Numbered from the stretch's first letter, positions 23,250-34,363 are shown. The stretch is DNA of 53,462 nucleotides from Muricomes sp. (GCA_020024675.1 JAHHTM010000001.1:1-53462), one strand, 5' to 3'. A program made the numbers and translations. Notes: a model not told the origin generated them from the letters alone.

Positions 23250-26200
23250 ATGGAGAAAAACAGAATTCGTCCCATCACAAACGGAAAAAGCATGCGCATG
23301 AGCTATTCCAGACAAAAAGAAGTATTAGAGATGCCGAATCTTATCGAAGTTCAGAAAGACTCTTATCAGTGGTTTCTGGATGAAGGTTTGAAAGAGGTAT
23401 TTGACGATATTTCCCCAATCACAGACTTTAGTGGTCATTTAAGTCTGGAATTTGTTGACTTCAAACTGTGCGAAGATGACGTGAAGTACACAATTGAAGA
23501 GTGTAAAGAGCGTGATGCAACTTATGCAGCACCGTTGAAAGTCAAAGTGAGACTTTACAACAAAGATAACGATGAAATTAATGAACATGAGATCTTTATG
23601 GGAGATCTTCCAATCATGACAAAAACAGGTACCTTTGTTATCAATGGTGCAGAGCGTGTTATTGTCAGCCAGCTGGTACGTTCCCCTGGTATTTACTACG
23701 GAATCGCACACGATAAGCTTGGTAAAAAACTTTATTCATCAACTGTTATTCCAAACCGTGGTGCATGGCTGGAATACGAAACTGACTCCAATGATGTTTT
23801 TTACGTTCGTGTAGATAGAACCAGAAAGGTACCTATCACAGTTCTTATCCGTGCTCTCGGTATTGGAACAAATGCAGAGATCATCGAATTGTTTGGTGAA
23901 GAACCTAAGATCCTTGCAAGTTTTGGTAAAGATACAGCTGAAAACTATCACGAAGGTTTATTAGAGTTATATAAGAAAATTCGTCCGGGTGAGCCACTTG
24001 CAGTAGAAAGCGCTGAAAGCCTTATTACAAGTATGTTCTTTGACCCAAGACGTTATGATCTTGCAAAAGTCGGACGTTATAAATTTAATAAAAAACTTGC
24101 TCTTAAAAACCGTGTTACAGGTCGCGTTCTTGCAGAAGATGTGGTAAATACTTCTACAGGTGAGATCGTAGCTGAAGCAGGTACAAAGATTACAAGAGCA
24201 ATTGCAAATGACATTCAGAATGCCGGAGTACCGTACTTATGGGTAGAAGGAGAAGAAGAACGTAACATCAAGATCCTTTCTAACATGATGGTAGATCTGA
24301 ATGCAGTTGTGGACATTGATCCAGAAGAAGTAGGAGTGACAGAGCAGGTATACTATCCTGTACTTGCAGGCCTGATCGAAGAGTCAGCAGGAGATATCGA
24401 GGAATTAAAAGCACTTATCAAGAGAGATATTCATGACTTGATTCCAAAACATATTACAAAAGAAGATATCTTGGCGTCTATCAACTACAATATCCATTTG
24501 GAATATGGTATCGGTAATGATGATGATATCGATCACTTAGGTAACAGACGTATTCGTGCTGTAGGAGAACTTCTCCAGAATCAGTACAGAATCGGTTTAT
24601 CAAGACTTGAGAGAGTTGTTCGTGAAAGAATGACTACACAGGATCAGGACAACATTTCTCCACAGTCATTAATTAACATCAAACCTGTTACTGCAGCTGT
24701 GAAAGAATTCTTTGGTTCTTCTCAGTTATCACAGTTCATGGATCAGAACAACCCACTTGGAGAGCTGACTCATAAGAGACGTCTTTCAGCATTAGGACCT
24801 GGCGGTCTTTCAAGAGATCGTGCCGGATTCGAGGTTCGAGACGTACATGATTCACATTATGGAAGTATGTGCCCAATCGAGACTCCTGAAGGTCCAAACA
24901 TCGGACTTATCAACTCTCTGGCAACATATGCAAGAATTAATCAGTATGGTTTTATTGAAGCTCCATACCGTAAGATTGATAAATCAAATCCGGAAAACCC
25001 TGTCGTAACAGAAGAAGTTGTTTACATGACAGCCGATGAAGAAGATAACTATCACGTAGCACAGGCCAATGAGGCTCTTGATGAAGAAGGACACTTCATC
25101 CGTAAAAATGTTTCAGGTCGTTATCGTGAAGAGACACAGGAATACGAAAGAAGTAAATTTGATTACATGGACGTGTCTCCAAAGATGGTATTCTCAGTTG
25201 CTACAGCAATGATTCCTTTCCTTGAAAACGATGATGCCAACCGTGCGCTCATGGGATCAAACATGCAGCGTCAGGCAGTGCCGCTTCTTACAACAGAAGC
25301 TCCAGTTGTTGGAACAGGTATGGAAGTAAAAGCTGCTGTCGATTCAGGGGTTTGTGTTGTGGCTGAAGAAGCCGGAACTGTAGAGCGCTCTACATCTACA
25401 GACATCACAATCAAAGAAGATAATGGTACAAGAAAAACATATAAACTTACAAAATTCTTAAGAAGTAACCAGAGTACATGTTACAATCAGCGCCCAATCG
25501 TAAATAAGGGTGAGCATGTAGAAAAAGGACAGGTTATTGCAGACGGTCCATCTACAGCAAATGGTGAAATGGCACTTGGTAAGAACCCATTGATCGGTTT
25601 CATGACATGGGAAGGTTACAACTACGAGGATGCTGTACTTTTAAGTGAAAGACTTGTACAGGATGATGTGTACACATCTGTTCATATTGAAGAATACGAA
25701 GCAGAAGCTCGTGATACAAAATTAGGACCTGAAGAGATTACAAGAGATATTCCAGGTGTTGGAGATGAAGCACTTAAAGATTTGGATGACAGAGGTATCA
25801 TCCGTATTGGTGCGGAAGTTCGCGCAGGAGATATTCTTGTTGGTAAAGTGACTCCTAAGGGAGAAACAGAGCTTACAGCAGAAGAGAGACTTCTTCGTGC
25901 AATCTTCGGTGAAAAAGCAAGAGAAGTAAGAGATACTTCATTGAAAGTACCTCATGGTGAATATGGTATCGTTGTTGATGCAAAAGTATTTACAAGAGAA
26001 AATGGTGATGAATTATCTCCAGGAGTTAACCAGGCAGTTCGTATTTACATCGCTCAGAAGAGAAAAATCTCTGTTGGTGATAAAATGGCCGGACGTCATG
26101 GTAACAAGGGTGTTGTTTCCCGTGTACTTCCAGTAGAAGATATGCCATATCTTCCAAATGGTCGTCCGCTGGATATCGTACTTAACCCACTTGGTGTACC

Positions 26201-27104
26201 TTCACGTATGAACATTGGACAGGTACTTGAGATCCATTTAAGTCTTGCTTCTAAGGCACTTGGATTTAACATTGCAACACCAGTATTCGATGGTGCAAAC
26301 GAGGTTGACATCATGGATACCCTTGATCTTGCAAATGATTATGTAAATCTTGAATGGGATGAATTCGAAGCAAAACATGGAGAAGAACTTCTTCCGGAAG
26401 TGCTTCAGTATCTCTCAGACAATAGAGAACATAGAAAACTCTGGAAGGGAGTTCCACTTTCTAGAGATGGTAAAGTTCGTTTAAGAGACGGACGCACAGG
26501 AGAATATTTTGACAGTCGTGTAACAATCGGACACATGCATTACCTGAAACTTCATCACCTTGTAGATGATAAGATTCATGCACGTTCAACTGGTCCTTAC
26601 TCACTCGTTACACAGCAGCCACTTGGTGGTAAAGCTCAGTTTGGTGGACAGCGTTTCGGAGAGATGGAGGTTTGGGCACTCGAGGCTTATGGTGCTTCTT
26701 ATACTCTTCAGGAAATTCTGACAGTGAAGTCAGATGATGTAATCGGACGTGTTAAGACATATGAAGCAATCATCAAAGGCGAGAATATTCCAGAACCAGG
26801 TATTCCGGAATCATTCAAGGTACTGTTAAAAGAACTTCAGTCACTGGCACTTGATGTACGTGTACTTCGTGATGACAATACAGAAGTTGAAATCATGGAA
26901 ACAGTAGATTATGGTGATACAGATATCCGTTCTATTATCGAAGGGGACAGACGTAATCATGACCATAAAGAATCTTATGGTGAACATGGATTCACAGAAC
27001 AGGAATTTGTTGGAGAAGAACTTACGGATGTAGAACCTGAAGAGGCTGAGTATGAAGAAGAATCAGCTGAGGACTTTGATGATTATATGAATGATGAAGA
27101 ATAG
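23250..27104 (+). CDS. rpoB: RNA polymerase beta subunit
   Basis: RpoB of 1284 residues. The rifampicin region is intact and of sensitive type: SSQLSQFMDQNNPLGELTH then KRRLSALGPGGL, with the Asp, His and Ser commonly mutated in resistance all present. GDKMAGRHGNKGV and the C-terminal GGKAQFGGQRFGEMEVWALE segments are standard, followed by an acidic tail. The start may be ATG 23250 or 23244; GAGGAG at 23234-23239 argues against the 23232 ATG it overlaps. rpoC follows after 14 bases. Confidence 0.97.
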   Translation: MEKNRIRPITNGKSMRMSYSRQKEVLEMPNLIEVQKDSYQWFLDEGLKEVFDDISPITDFSGHLSLEFVDFKLCEDDVKYTIEECKERDATYAAPLKVKVRLYNKDNDEINEHEIFMGDLPIMTKTGTFVINGAERVIVSQLVRSPGIYYGIAHDKLGKKLYSSTVIPNRGAWLEYETDSNDVFYVRVDRTRKVPITVLIRALGIGTNAEIIELFGEEPKILASFGKDTAENYHEGLLELYKKIRPGEPLAVESAESLITSMFFDPRRYDLAKVGRYKFNKKLALKNRVTGRVLAEDVVNTSTGEIVAEAGTKITRAIANDIQNAGVPYLWVEGEEERNIKILSNMMVDLNAVVDIDPEEVGVTEQVYYPVLAGLIEESAGDIEELKALIKRDIHDLIPKHITKEDILASINYNIHLEYGIGNDDDIDHLGNRRIRAVGELLQNQYRIGLSRLERVVRERMTTQDQDNISPQSLINIKPVTAAVKEFFGSSQLSQFMDQNNPLGELTHKRRLSALGPGGLSRDRAGFEVRDVHDSHYGSMCPIETPEGPNIGLINSLATYARINQYGFIEAPYRKIDKSNPENPVVTEEVVYMTADEEDNYHVAQANEALDEEGHFIRKNVSGRYREETQEYERSKFDYMDVSPKMVFSVATAMIPFLENDDANRALMGSNMQRQAVPLLTTEAPVVGTGMEVKAAVDSGVCVVAEEAGTVERSTSTDITIKEDNGTRKTYKLTKFLRSNQSTCYNQRPIVNKGEHVEKGQVIADGPSTANGEMALGKNPLIGFMTWEGYNYEDAVLLSERLVQDDVYTSVHIEEYEAEARDTKLGPEEITRDIPGVGDEALKDLDDRGIIRIGAEVRAGDILVGKVTPKGETELTAEERLLRAIFGEKAREVRDTSLKVPHGEYGIVVDAKVFTRENGDELSPGVNQAVRIYIAQKRKISVGDKMAGRHGNKGVVSRVLPVEDMPYLPNGRPLDIVLNPLGVPSRMNIGQVLEIHLSLASKALGFNIATPVFDGANEVDIMDTLDLANDYVNLEWDEFEAKHGEELLPEVLQYLSDNREHRKLWKGVPLSRDGKVRLRDGRTGEYFDSRVTIGHMHYLKLHHLVDDKIHARSTGPYSLVTQQPLGGKAQFGGQRFGEMEVWALEAYGASYTLQEILTVKSDDVIGRVKTYEAIIKGENIPEPGIPESFKVLLKELQSLALDVRVLRDDNTEVEIMETVDYGDTDIRSIIEGDRRNHDHKESYGEHGFTEQEFVGEELTDVEPEEAEYEEESAEDFDDYMNDEE

Positions 27105-27118
27105 GAGGAGCCGTTTTT

Positions 27119-30100
27119 ATGCCAACAAGTAATAATGAACAACAATACCAACCATTAACTTTTGATGCAATCAAAATCGGGCTGGCTTCACCGGAAAAGA
27201 TTTTAGAGTGGTCAAGAGGTGAGGTTACAAAACCTGAGACCATTAACTATAGAACTCTGAAACCTGAAAAGGATGGTCTTTTCTGCGAAAGAATTTTCGG
27301 ACCTAGCAAAGACTGGGAGTGTCATTGTGGTAAATACAAAAAGATCCGTTACAAAGGCGTGATCTGTGACAGATGTGGAGTTGAAGTAACAAAAGCATCT
27401 GTACGTCGTGAACGTATGGGACATATTGCATTAGCAGCTCCTGTATCTCATATCTGGTATTTTAAAGGCATTCCAAGTCGTATGGGACTGATCCTTGACA
27501 TTTCGCCAAGAACATTGGAAAGAGTACTTTATTTTGCTTCTTACATTGTTCTTGATAAAGGTGAGACAGACTTACAGTACAAGCAGATCCTTTCTGAAGC
27601 TGAATATCAGGAAGCAAAAGAAAAATGGGGTTATAAATCATTCCGTGTAGGAATGGGTGCTGAGGCTGTAAAAGAACTTCTTGAAGCAATCGATCTTGAA
27701 AAAGATTATGCAGAGCTTCAGGCAGAGCTTGAAAATGCAACAGGACAGAAACGTGCAAGAATCGTTAAACGTCTTGAAGTTGTAGAAGCGTTCCGTGAAT
27801 CAGGAAATAAACCAGAATGGATGATCCTTACAGCCATTCCGGTTATTCCACCGGATCTTCGTCCAATGGTTCAGCTTGATGGTGGACGTTTTGCAACATC
27901 TGACTTAAATGATCTTTACAGAAGAATTATTAACAGAAACAATCGTCTTCAAAGACTTCTTGAACTTGGTGCTCCGGACATTATTGTTCGAAATGAGAAA
28001 CGTATGCTTCAGGAAGCGGTTGACGCTCTTATCGATAATGGTCGTCGTGGCCGTCCGGTAACAGGACCAGGAAACAGACCTCTTAAGTCATTATCTGATA
28101 TGCTGAAAGGTAAATCAGGACGTTTCCGTCAGAACCTTCTTGGTAAACGTGTTGACTACTCTGGACGTTCCGTTATCGTTGTAGGACCAGAACTTAAGAT
28201 TTATCAGTGTGGTCTTCCAAAAGAAATGGCAATCGAGCTGTTCAAACCATTCGTTATGAAGGAACTTGTAGCAAATGGTACAGCACATAATATTAAAAAT
28301 GCAAAGAAAATGGTAGAAAGACTTCAGCCAGAAGTATGGGATGTTCTGGAAGAAGTTATCAAAGAGCATCCGGTTATGTTAAACCGTGCCCCTACACTTC
28401 ACAGACTTGGTATTCAGGCATTTGAGCCAATTCTTGTTGAAGGTAAGGCTATCAAACTTCATCCACTTGTATGTACTGCGTTCAACGCTGACTTTGATGG
28501 TGACCAGATGGCCGTTCATCTTCCACTTTCTGAAGAAGCTCAGGCTGAGTGCCGATTCCTTCTTCTTTCACCAAACAACCTTCTGAAACCTTCAGATGGT
28601 GGTCCGGTAGCTGTTCCTTCACAGGATATGGTCCTTGGTATCTACTATCTTACACAGGTAAGACCAGGTGCCAAAGGAGAGGGTATGTGCTTTAAGAGCT
28701 TAAATGAAGCACTTCTTGCTTATGAAAATGGATATGTGACACTTCATTCACAGGTAAAAGTACGTGTTCATAAGACAATGGCAGATGGTACTGTAAAACA
28801 GGGTACAATCGATACAACTGTAGGACGTCTTTTATTTAATGAGATCATTCCACAGGATCTTGGATTTGTAGACAGAAGTATTAAAGAAAATGAACTGAAG
28901 CTGGAAATTGATTTCCACGTAGGTAAGAAACAGTTAAAACAAATTCTTGAAAAAGTTATCAATACACATGGGGCTACACAGACAGCAGAAGTACTTGATA
29001 AAGTAAAAGCAATTGGTTACAAGTTCTCTACAAGAGCTGCTATGACAGTATCTATTTCAGATATGACTGTACCACCACAGAAACCTCAGATGATCGAAGA
29101 AGCTCAGAATACAGTTGACCAGATCACAAAGAATTACAAACGTGGTCTTATCACAGAAGAAGAACGTTACAAAGAAGTTGTTGAGACATGGAAAGCAACT
29201 GACGATAAGCTTACAGAAGCGCTTCTTACAGGACTTGACAAATACAACAATATCTTTATGATGGCTGATTCAGGAGCCCGTGGTTCTGACAAACAGATCA
29301 AACAGCTTGCAGGTATGCGTGGACTTATGGCTGATACAACAGGTCATACAATCGAACTTCCTATCAAGTCAAACTTCCGTGAAGGTCTTGATGTACTGGA
29401 ATACTTCATGTCCGCTCATGGTGCTCGTAAAGGTCTTTCCGATACAGCGCTTCGTACAGCCGATTCAGGATATCTTACAAGACGTCTTGTTGATGTATCT
29501 CAGGAACTGATTATCCACGATAGTGACTGCTGTGAAGAAGGAAAAGAGATTCCAGGAATGTATGTAAAAGCGTTCATGGATGGAAATGAAGAAATCGAAA
29601 GTCTTCAGGAACGTATCACAGGACGTTATTGTTGTGAAGACATCAAAGATAAAGATGGAAACATCATTGTTAAGGCAAACCATATGATCACTCCAAAACG
29701 TGCTGAGCAGGTTGTTAGATACGGAGTTGATGAGAATGGTAACCCAGTAGATAAAGTTAAGATCCGTACAATTCTTACATGTAAATGTAAAACTGGTGTT
29801 TGTGCGAAATGTTATGGTGCTAACATGGCAACAGGTGAAGCTGTTCAGGTTGGTGAAGCAGTTGGTATCATCGCAGCACAGTCTATCGGTGAACCAGGTA
29901 CACAGCTTACAATGCGTACATTCCATACTGGTGGTGTTGCCGGTGGAGATATCACACAGGGTCTTCCTCGTGTTGAGGAGCTTTTTGAGGCAAGAAAACC
30001 AAAAGGACTTGCTATTATCACAGAATTTGCCGGAACAGCAACAATCAGTGATACAAAGAAAAAACGTGAGATTATTGTTACAAATCACGAAACTGGTGAA

Positions 30101-30772
30101 TCAAAAGCATATCTTATTCCTTATGGATCACGTATCAAGATCCAGGACGGTGCTGTATTAGAAGCCGGAGACGAGCTTACAGAAGGTAGTGTAAATCCAC
30201 ATGATATTCTTAAGATCAAAGGTCTTCGTGCTGTTCAGGATTACATGATCCAGGAAGTACAGCGTGTATATCGTCTCCAGGGTGTTGAGATCAACGATAA
30301 ACATATTGAGGTTATCGTTCGTCAGATGCTTAAAAAGATTCGTATCGAAGAACGTGGAGATTCTGAGTTCCTTCCAGGAACAATGCAGGATGTTCTTGAG
30401 TTCAACGAAATCAATGAAAAACTTGAAGCAGAAGGAAAAGAGCCTGCAACAGGTGAGCAGATTATGCTTGGTATTACAAAAGCATCTCTTGCTACAGATT
30501 CATTCCTTTCAGCAGCTTCTTTCCAGGAAACAACAAAGGTTCTGACAGAAGCAGCAATCAAAGGTAAAGTTGACCACCTTGTAGGTCTTAAAGAAAATGT
30601 TATCATCGGTAAACATATTCCAGCCGGTACAGGTATGAAGAAATATCGTGAGGTAAGTCTGAATACAGATGTAATGGAAGAAGAGGAAGTAGTCGAAATC
30701 GACGAAACACAGGAAGTTTTATCAGATGATGTGACAGAAGTTTCAGAAGAAACAGTAATCACAGAAGAATAA
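27119..30772 (+). CDS. rpoC: RNA polymerase beta' subunit
   Basis: RpoC of 1217 residues. The N-terminal zinc ribbon has CHCGKYKKI and CDRCGVEV; the catalytic Mg2+ loop NADFDGDQMAVH is near residue 457; a second zinc site (CCEEG ... CKCKTGVCAKCYG) lies near residue 890, followed by GEAVGIIAAQSIGEPGTQ. GGAGGAG precedes the ATG. It ends in an acidic tail and a terminator follows. Confidence 0.97.
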   Translation: MPTSNNEQQYQPLTFDAIKIGLASPEKILEWSRGEVTKPETINYRTLKPEKDGLFCERIFGPSKDWECHCGKYKKIRYKGVICDRCGVEVTKASVRRERMGHIALAAPVSHIWYFKGIPSRMGLILDISPRTLERVLYFASYIVLDKGETDLQYKQILSEAEYQEAKEKWGYKSFRVGMGAEAVKELLEAIDLEKDYAELQAELENATGQKRARIVKRLEVVEAFRESGNKPEWMILTAIPVIPPDLRPMVQLDGGRFATSDLNDLYRRIINRNNRLQRLLELGAPDIIVRNEKRMLQEAVDALIDNGRRGRPVTGPGNRPLKSLSDMLKGKSGRFRQNLLGKRVDYSGRSVIVVGPELKIYQCGLPKEMAIELFKPFVMKELVANGTAHNIKNAKKMVERLQPEVWDVLEEVIKEHPVMLNRAPTLHRLGIQAFEPILVEGKAIKLHPLVCTAFNADFDGDQMAVHLPLSEEAQAECRFLLLSPNNLLKPSDGGPVAVPSQDMVLGIYYLTQVRPGAKGEGMCFKSLNEALLAYENGYVTLHSQVKVRVHKTMADGTVKQGTIDTTVGRLLFNEIIPQDLGFVDRSIKENELKLEIDFHVGKKQLKQILEKVINTHGATQTAEVLDKVKAIGYKFSTRAAMTVSISDMTVPPQKPQMIEEAQNTVDQITKNYKRGLITEEERYKEVVETWKATDDKLTEALLTGLDKYNNIFMMADSGARGSDKQIKQLAGMRGLMADTTGHTIELPIKSNFREGLDVLEYFMSAHGARKGLSDTALRTADSGYLTRRLVDVSQELIIHDSDCCEEGKEIPGMYVKAFMDGNEEIESLQERITGRYCCEDIKDKDGNIIVKANHMITPKRAEQVVRYGVDENGNPVDKVKIRTILTCKCKTGVCAKCYGANMATGEAVQVGEAVGIIAAQSIGEPGTQLTMRTFHTGGVAGGDITQGLPRVEELFEARKPKGLAIITEFAGTATISDTKKKREIIVTNHETGESKAYLIPYGSRIKIQDGAVLEAGDELTEGSVNPHDILKIKGLRAVQDYMIQEVQRVYRLQGVEINDKHIEVIVRQMLKKIRIEERGDSEFLPGTMQDVLEFNEINEKLEAEGKEPATGEQIMLGITKASLATDSFLSAASFQETTKVLTEAAIKGKVDHLVGLKENVIIGKHIPAGTGMKKYREVSLNTDVMEEEEVVEIDETQEVLSDDVTEVSEETVITEE

Positions 30773-30801
30773 AATTGTAAAAGAATAAAAGTTTATTTTA
30801 T

Positions 30802-30860
30802 CCCCGGTGGATAAGAAGTTTTGAAAAAACCTTAAAAAATTTCTTATCTTCCGGGTTTTT
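30802..30860 (+). terminator. terminator of rpoBC
   Basis: CCCGG-TG-GATAAGAA pairs with TTCTTATC-TT-CCGGG, then a T-run, with an AT-rich loop of about 20 bases. Confidence 0.8.
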
Positions 30861-30874
30861 CAATTGGAGAAAAT

Positions 30875-32224
30875 ATGGAGAAGAAAAATAATCAGTTGCA
30901 GACAAGACCGATTGGACAATTGTTACTATCAATGTCACTTCCAGTTATGCTTTCCATGCTCATACAAGCTTTATATAATATTGTTGACAGTATTTATGTA
31001 TCCAGACTTGGTACGGATGCGCTTACAGCAGTTTCATTGGCATACCCACTGCAGAATATCATTATCTCTGTTGCAGTAGGAACAAGTGTGGGGATGTCAT
31101 CAGTAATATCAATCTATCAGGGAGCTGGAAAACAGGAGAAAGCAAATCAGGCAGCGTCGACAGGTCTTGTACTTACAGGAATAAGTTATATTATTATTGC
31201 AATGGCAGGAATATTTGTAACAAGACCTTTTTTGCAGATGTTTACAAAGGATCCTGTTATTTTAAAAGAAGCATGTACCTATTCTTATATCGTAGTATGT
31301 ATTTCTTTTGGATGTCTATTTCAGATTGCTATGGAAAAAATATTTCAGGGAATAGGGGAGATGAAAGTTACAATGTATCTGATGATAGGGGGCTGTATTA
31401 TCAATATTATCCTTGATCCGATTCTTATCTTTGGTCTTTTTGGATTTCCCCAATTAGGAGTAACAGGAGCAGCTATCGCTACGGTGAGTGGACAAATCAG
31501 TGCTGCTATTATGTCATTTGTGGTTTATTTTCGCAAAAGTTACGCTATTTCTATCCATGTTAAATATTTTAAATGGGATAAAGAAATGATTCTTCAAATT
31601 TACAATGTGGGGCTTCCATCTATCATCATGATGCTTTTACCATCGGTGCTTGTCAGTGTATTAAACAGGGTACTTGCCAGTTTTTCCAGTGTACATATTG
31701 CAGTACTAGGAGTTTACTATAAACTACAGACATTTATTTATATGCCCGTAAATGGATTAATTCAGGGAATGAGACCGATTATTGGTTTTAATTACGGTGC
31801 AGGCGAGGATGAAAGAGTAAATAAAACAATACGTGATAGTCTTCTGATCACAGGAGTGATCATGTTGGCTGGAACATTAGTAGCGATGTGTATGCCGACG
31901 CAGATTTTTGAAATGTTTGATGCAGATGAACAGTTATTGAAGGCTGGTGTAATTGCACTTAGGATCATATGCACTGGATTTTTGTTTTCTACAATAGGTG
32001 TAATTTATACAGGTGTGTTTGAATCACTTGGACTTGGAAAGTATTCGCTAATAGTATCTCTTTTGCGACAATTTGTGATCACAATTCCGATGGCAGTAAT
32101 ATTTTCATTGGTTTTTGGAGTGAATGGAGTATGGATGGCCTTTCCAGTAGGAGAAGTTGTAGCCGCTTTTGTATCCGCTATTCTTCTGAAAAAATATGAA
32201 AGAGGAAAATATTCACCAATCTAA
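30875..32224 (+). CDS. MATE family efflux transporter
   Basis: Twelve-helix exporter of 449 residues in the MATE (NorM/DinF-like) family, using Na+ or H+ to export cationic or other compounds. It starts with the typical GQLLLSMSLPVMLSMLIQALYNIVDSIYVS, and its second half repeats the pattern from IYNVGLPSIIMMLLPS. GRxIG-like motifs are not strict. TTGGAG lies before the ATG, immediately after the rpoC terminator. Substrate unknown. Confidence 0.9.
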   Translation: MEKKNNQLQTRPIGQLLLSMSLPVMLSMLIQALYNIVDSIYVSRLGTDALTAVSLAYPLQNIIISVAVGTSVGMSSVISIYQGAGKQEKANQAASTGLVLTGISYIIIAMAGIFVTRPFLQMFTKDPVILKEACTYSYIVVCISFGCLFQIAMEKIFQGIGEMKVTMYLMIGGCIINIILDPILIFGLFGFPQLGVTGAAIATVSGQISAAIMSFVVYFRKSYAISIHVKYFKWDKEMILQIYNVGLPSIIMMLLPSVLVSVLNRVLASFSSVHIAVLGVYYKLQTFIYMPVNGLIQGMRPIIGFNYGAGEDERVNKTIRDSLLITGVIMLAGTLVAMCMPTQIFEMFDADEQLLKAGVIALRIICTGFLFSTIGVIYTGVFESLGLGKYSLIVSLLRQFVITIPMAVIFSLVFGVNGVWMAFPVGEVVAAFVSAILLKKYERGKYSPI

Positions 32225-32302
32225 AAAATATTAAGGCAGTCTGAAAAAGATTTATAAACAAGAAAATGACAAGTAAAAGTTTGAAAAATCAAGGAAAATA
32301 CA

Positions 32303-32331
32303 TTGATAAATCTTTCAATATTTGTTAAGAT
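32303..32331 (+). promoter_or_regulatory. promoter of hppA
   Basis: TTGATA at 32303-32308, 17-base spacer, TAAGAT at 32326-32331, 43 bases before the hppA start. Confidence 0.6.
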
Positions 32332-32374
32332 TAAAGTTGCAAAAGAAAAATAGGTTTAGTTTTTGGAGGTTACT

Positions 32375-34357
32375 ATGGAGAAAGCATTGTATTTAGTTCC
32401 AATCATTGGAATCCTTACACTTTGTTTTGCATTTTATTTAGCAGTCAAAGTAAAAAAACAGGATGCTGGGAACGACAGAATGAAAGAGATTGCAGGAGCA
32501 ATCAGCGAAGGAGCAAAAGCATTTCTGACATCAGAGTATAAAATACTGGTCATTTTCGTGGTCGTACTTTTTGTCCTGATTGGAATAGGAACAGGAAATT
32601 GGACTACCGCAGTCTGTTTTATAGCTGGAGCTCTTTTTTCAACTCTGGCCGGATATTTTGGAATGAATGTTGCTACAAAAGCAAATGTCAGAACAGCAAA
32701 CGCAGCCAGAACAGGTGGCATGAATAAAGCGTTGTCAATTGCTTTTTCAGGCGGTGCAGTTATGGGGATGTGTGTAGCAGGACTTGGAGCATTAGGAGTC
32801 AGTCTTGTCTATCTTGTTACAAAGGATGTAAATATTTTATCCGGATTTAGTCTTGGAGCTTCATCTATAGCGTTATTCGCACGTGTAGGTGGAGGAATCT
32901 ATACAAAAGCAGCAGACGTCGGTGCGGATCTTGTTGGAAAAGTAGAAGCAGGCATCCCAGAAGATGATCCAAGGAATCCGGCAGTTATCGCAGACAATGT
33001 AGGGGATAATGTAGGTGATGTAGCTGGTATGGGGGCAGATCTTTTTGAATCTTATGTAGGATCACTTGTTTCTGCACTTACATTAGGAGCTTTAGCAGCA
33101 ACAGCGGCTGGAGTCGTATTCCCATTATTGATCGCAGCATGTGGACTTATCGCATCTATCGTCGGTACATTCTTTGTAAAAGGGGATGAAAAAGCAAGTC
33201 CTCAGAAGGCACTTACAAAAGGAAGTTATGCAGCATCAATCCTTGTTATTATAGCAGCAGTTGTATTAAGTAAATTATTGTTTGGAAATTTTAAAGCGGC
33301 TTTAGCGGTGATCACAGGATTGATCGTTGGTGTGATCATTGGAGCTGTAACAGAATATTATACTTCAGAAGACTATCGACCAGTTAAACGAATTGGCGTA
33401 CAATCTGAAACCGGGGCAGCTACAACAATTATTAGCGGTATCGCAGTTGGAATGCAGTCTACAGCAATTCCGCTTCTTTTAATCTGTGCAGGTGTATTTA
33501 TCTCGTATAGAGTCAGTGGACTTTACGGAATCGCACTGGCAGCTGTCGGAATGCTTTCGACAACAGGCATTACAGTTGCAGTAGACGCATATGGTCCAAT
33601 TGCAGATAATGCAGGTGGTATTGCAGAAATGTCAGGATTAGACGAATCTGTCCGTGAAATCACAGACAAGCTTGACGCAGTTGGAAATACAACGGCTGCA
33701 ATGGGAAAAGGATTTGCAATAGGTTCTGCTGCGCTTACATCACTGGCACTTTTTGTTTCCTACGCGGAAGCAGCAAAGATGACAGCAATCAATATTCTTG
33801 ATTATCGTGTTATCATAGGAATGTTTATTGGTGGAATGCTTACATTTTTATTCTCTTCACTTACAATGGATTCTGTTTCAAAAGCAGCATATAAGATGAT
33901 TGAGGAAGTTCGAAGACAGTTTAAAGAAAAACCAGGCATCATGGAAGGAACAGAAAAACCGGATTATACATCATGTGTATCAATTTCTACACAGGCTGCA
34001 TTACACGAAATGCTTATACCTGGTGTTATGGCTGTTGTAGTACCTGTTATTGTTGGAATTGTTTTAGGAGCAGAATCTTTAGGAGGTCTTCTTGCAGGTG
34101 CATTAGTAACTGGTGTTCTTATGGCTATATTTATGTCGAATGCCGGTGGCGCATGGGATAATGCGAAAAAGTACATTGAAGGCGGAGCACACGGCGGAAA
34201 GGGCAGCGAAGCACATAAGGCGGCTGTTGTTGGTGATACAGTAGGAGATCCTTTCAAAGATACATCAGGACCATCTATCAATATTCTGATCAAACTGATG
34301 ACAATTGTATCACTTGTATTTGCTCCGTTATTCCTTCAGATTGGTGGAATTTTATAA
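32375..34357 (+). CDS. hppA: membrane ion-translocating pyrophosphatase
   Basis: Membrane pyrophosphatase of 660 residues with about 16 helices, coupling PPi hydrolysis to Na+ and/or H+ pumping. The substrate loop VADNVGDNVGDVAGMGADLFESY is near residue 207, and the C-terminal DTVGDPFKDTSGPS is intact. GNTTAAMGKG near residue 437 has Ala at the position that is Lys in K+-independent enzymes, so a K+-dependent type is predicted. ATG 32375 follows TTGGAGG. It would recover energy from biosynthetic PPi, for example from glgC. Confidence 0.93.
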   Translation: MEKALYLVPIIGILTLCFAFYLAVKVKKQDAGNDRMKEIAGAISEGAKAFLTSEYKILVIFVVVLFVLIGIGTGNWTTAVCFIAGALFSTLAGYFGMNVATKANVRTANAARTGGMNKALSIAFSGGAVMGMCVAGLGALGVSLVYLVTKDVNILSGFSLGASSIALFARVGGGIYTKAADVGADLVGKVEAGIPEDDPRNPAVIADNVGDNVGDVAGMGADLFESYVGSLVSALTLGALAATAAGVVFPLLIAACGLIASIVGTFFVKGDEKASPQKALTKGSYAASILVIIAAVVLSKLLFGNFKAALAVITGLIVGVIIGAVTEYYTSEDYRPVKRIGVQSETGAATTIISGIAVGMQSTAIPLLLICAGVFISYRVSGLYGIALAAVGMLSTTGITVAVDAYGPIADNAGGIAEMSGLDESVREITDKLDAVGNTTAAMGKGFAIGSAALTSLALFVSYAEAAKMTAINILDYRVIIGMFIGGMLTFLFSSLTMDSVSKAAYKMIEEVRRQFKEKPGIMEGTEKPDYTSCVSISTQAALHEMLIPGVMAVVVPVIVGIVLGAESLGGLLAGALVTGVLMAIFMSNAGGAWDNAKKYIEGGAHGGKGSEAHKAAVVGDTVGDPFKDTSGPSINILIKLMTIVSLVFAPLFLQIGGIL

Positions 34358-34363
34358 GAATAT

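Noticed and set aside
29465..30088. Reverse-strand open frame of 207 codons inside rpoC
   Set aside because: Antisense to highly conserved rpoC codons, with a Cys/Phe/Thr-rich nonsense composition.
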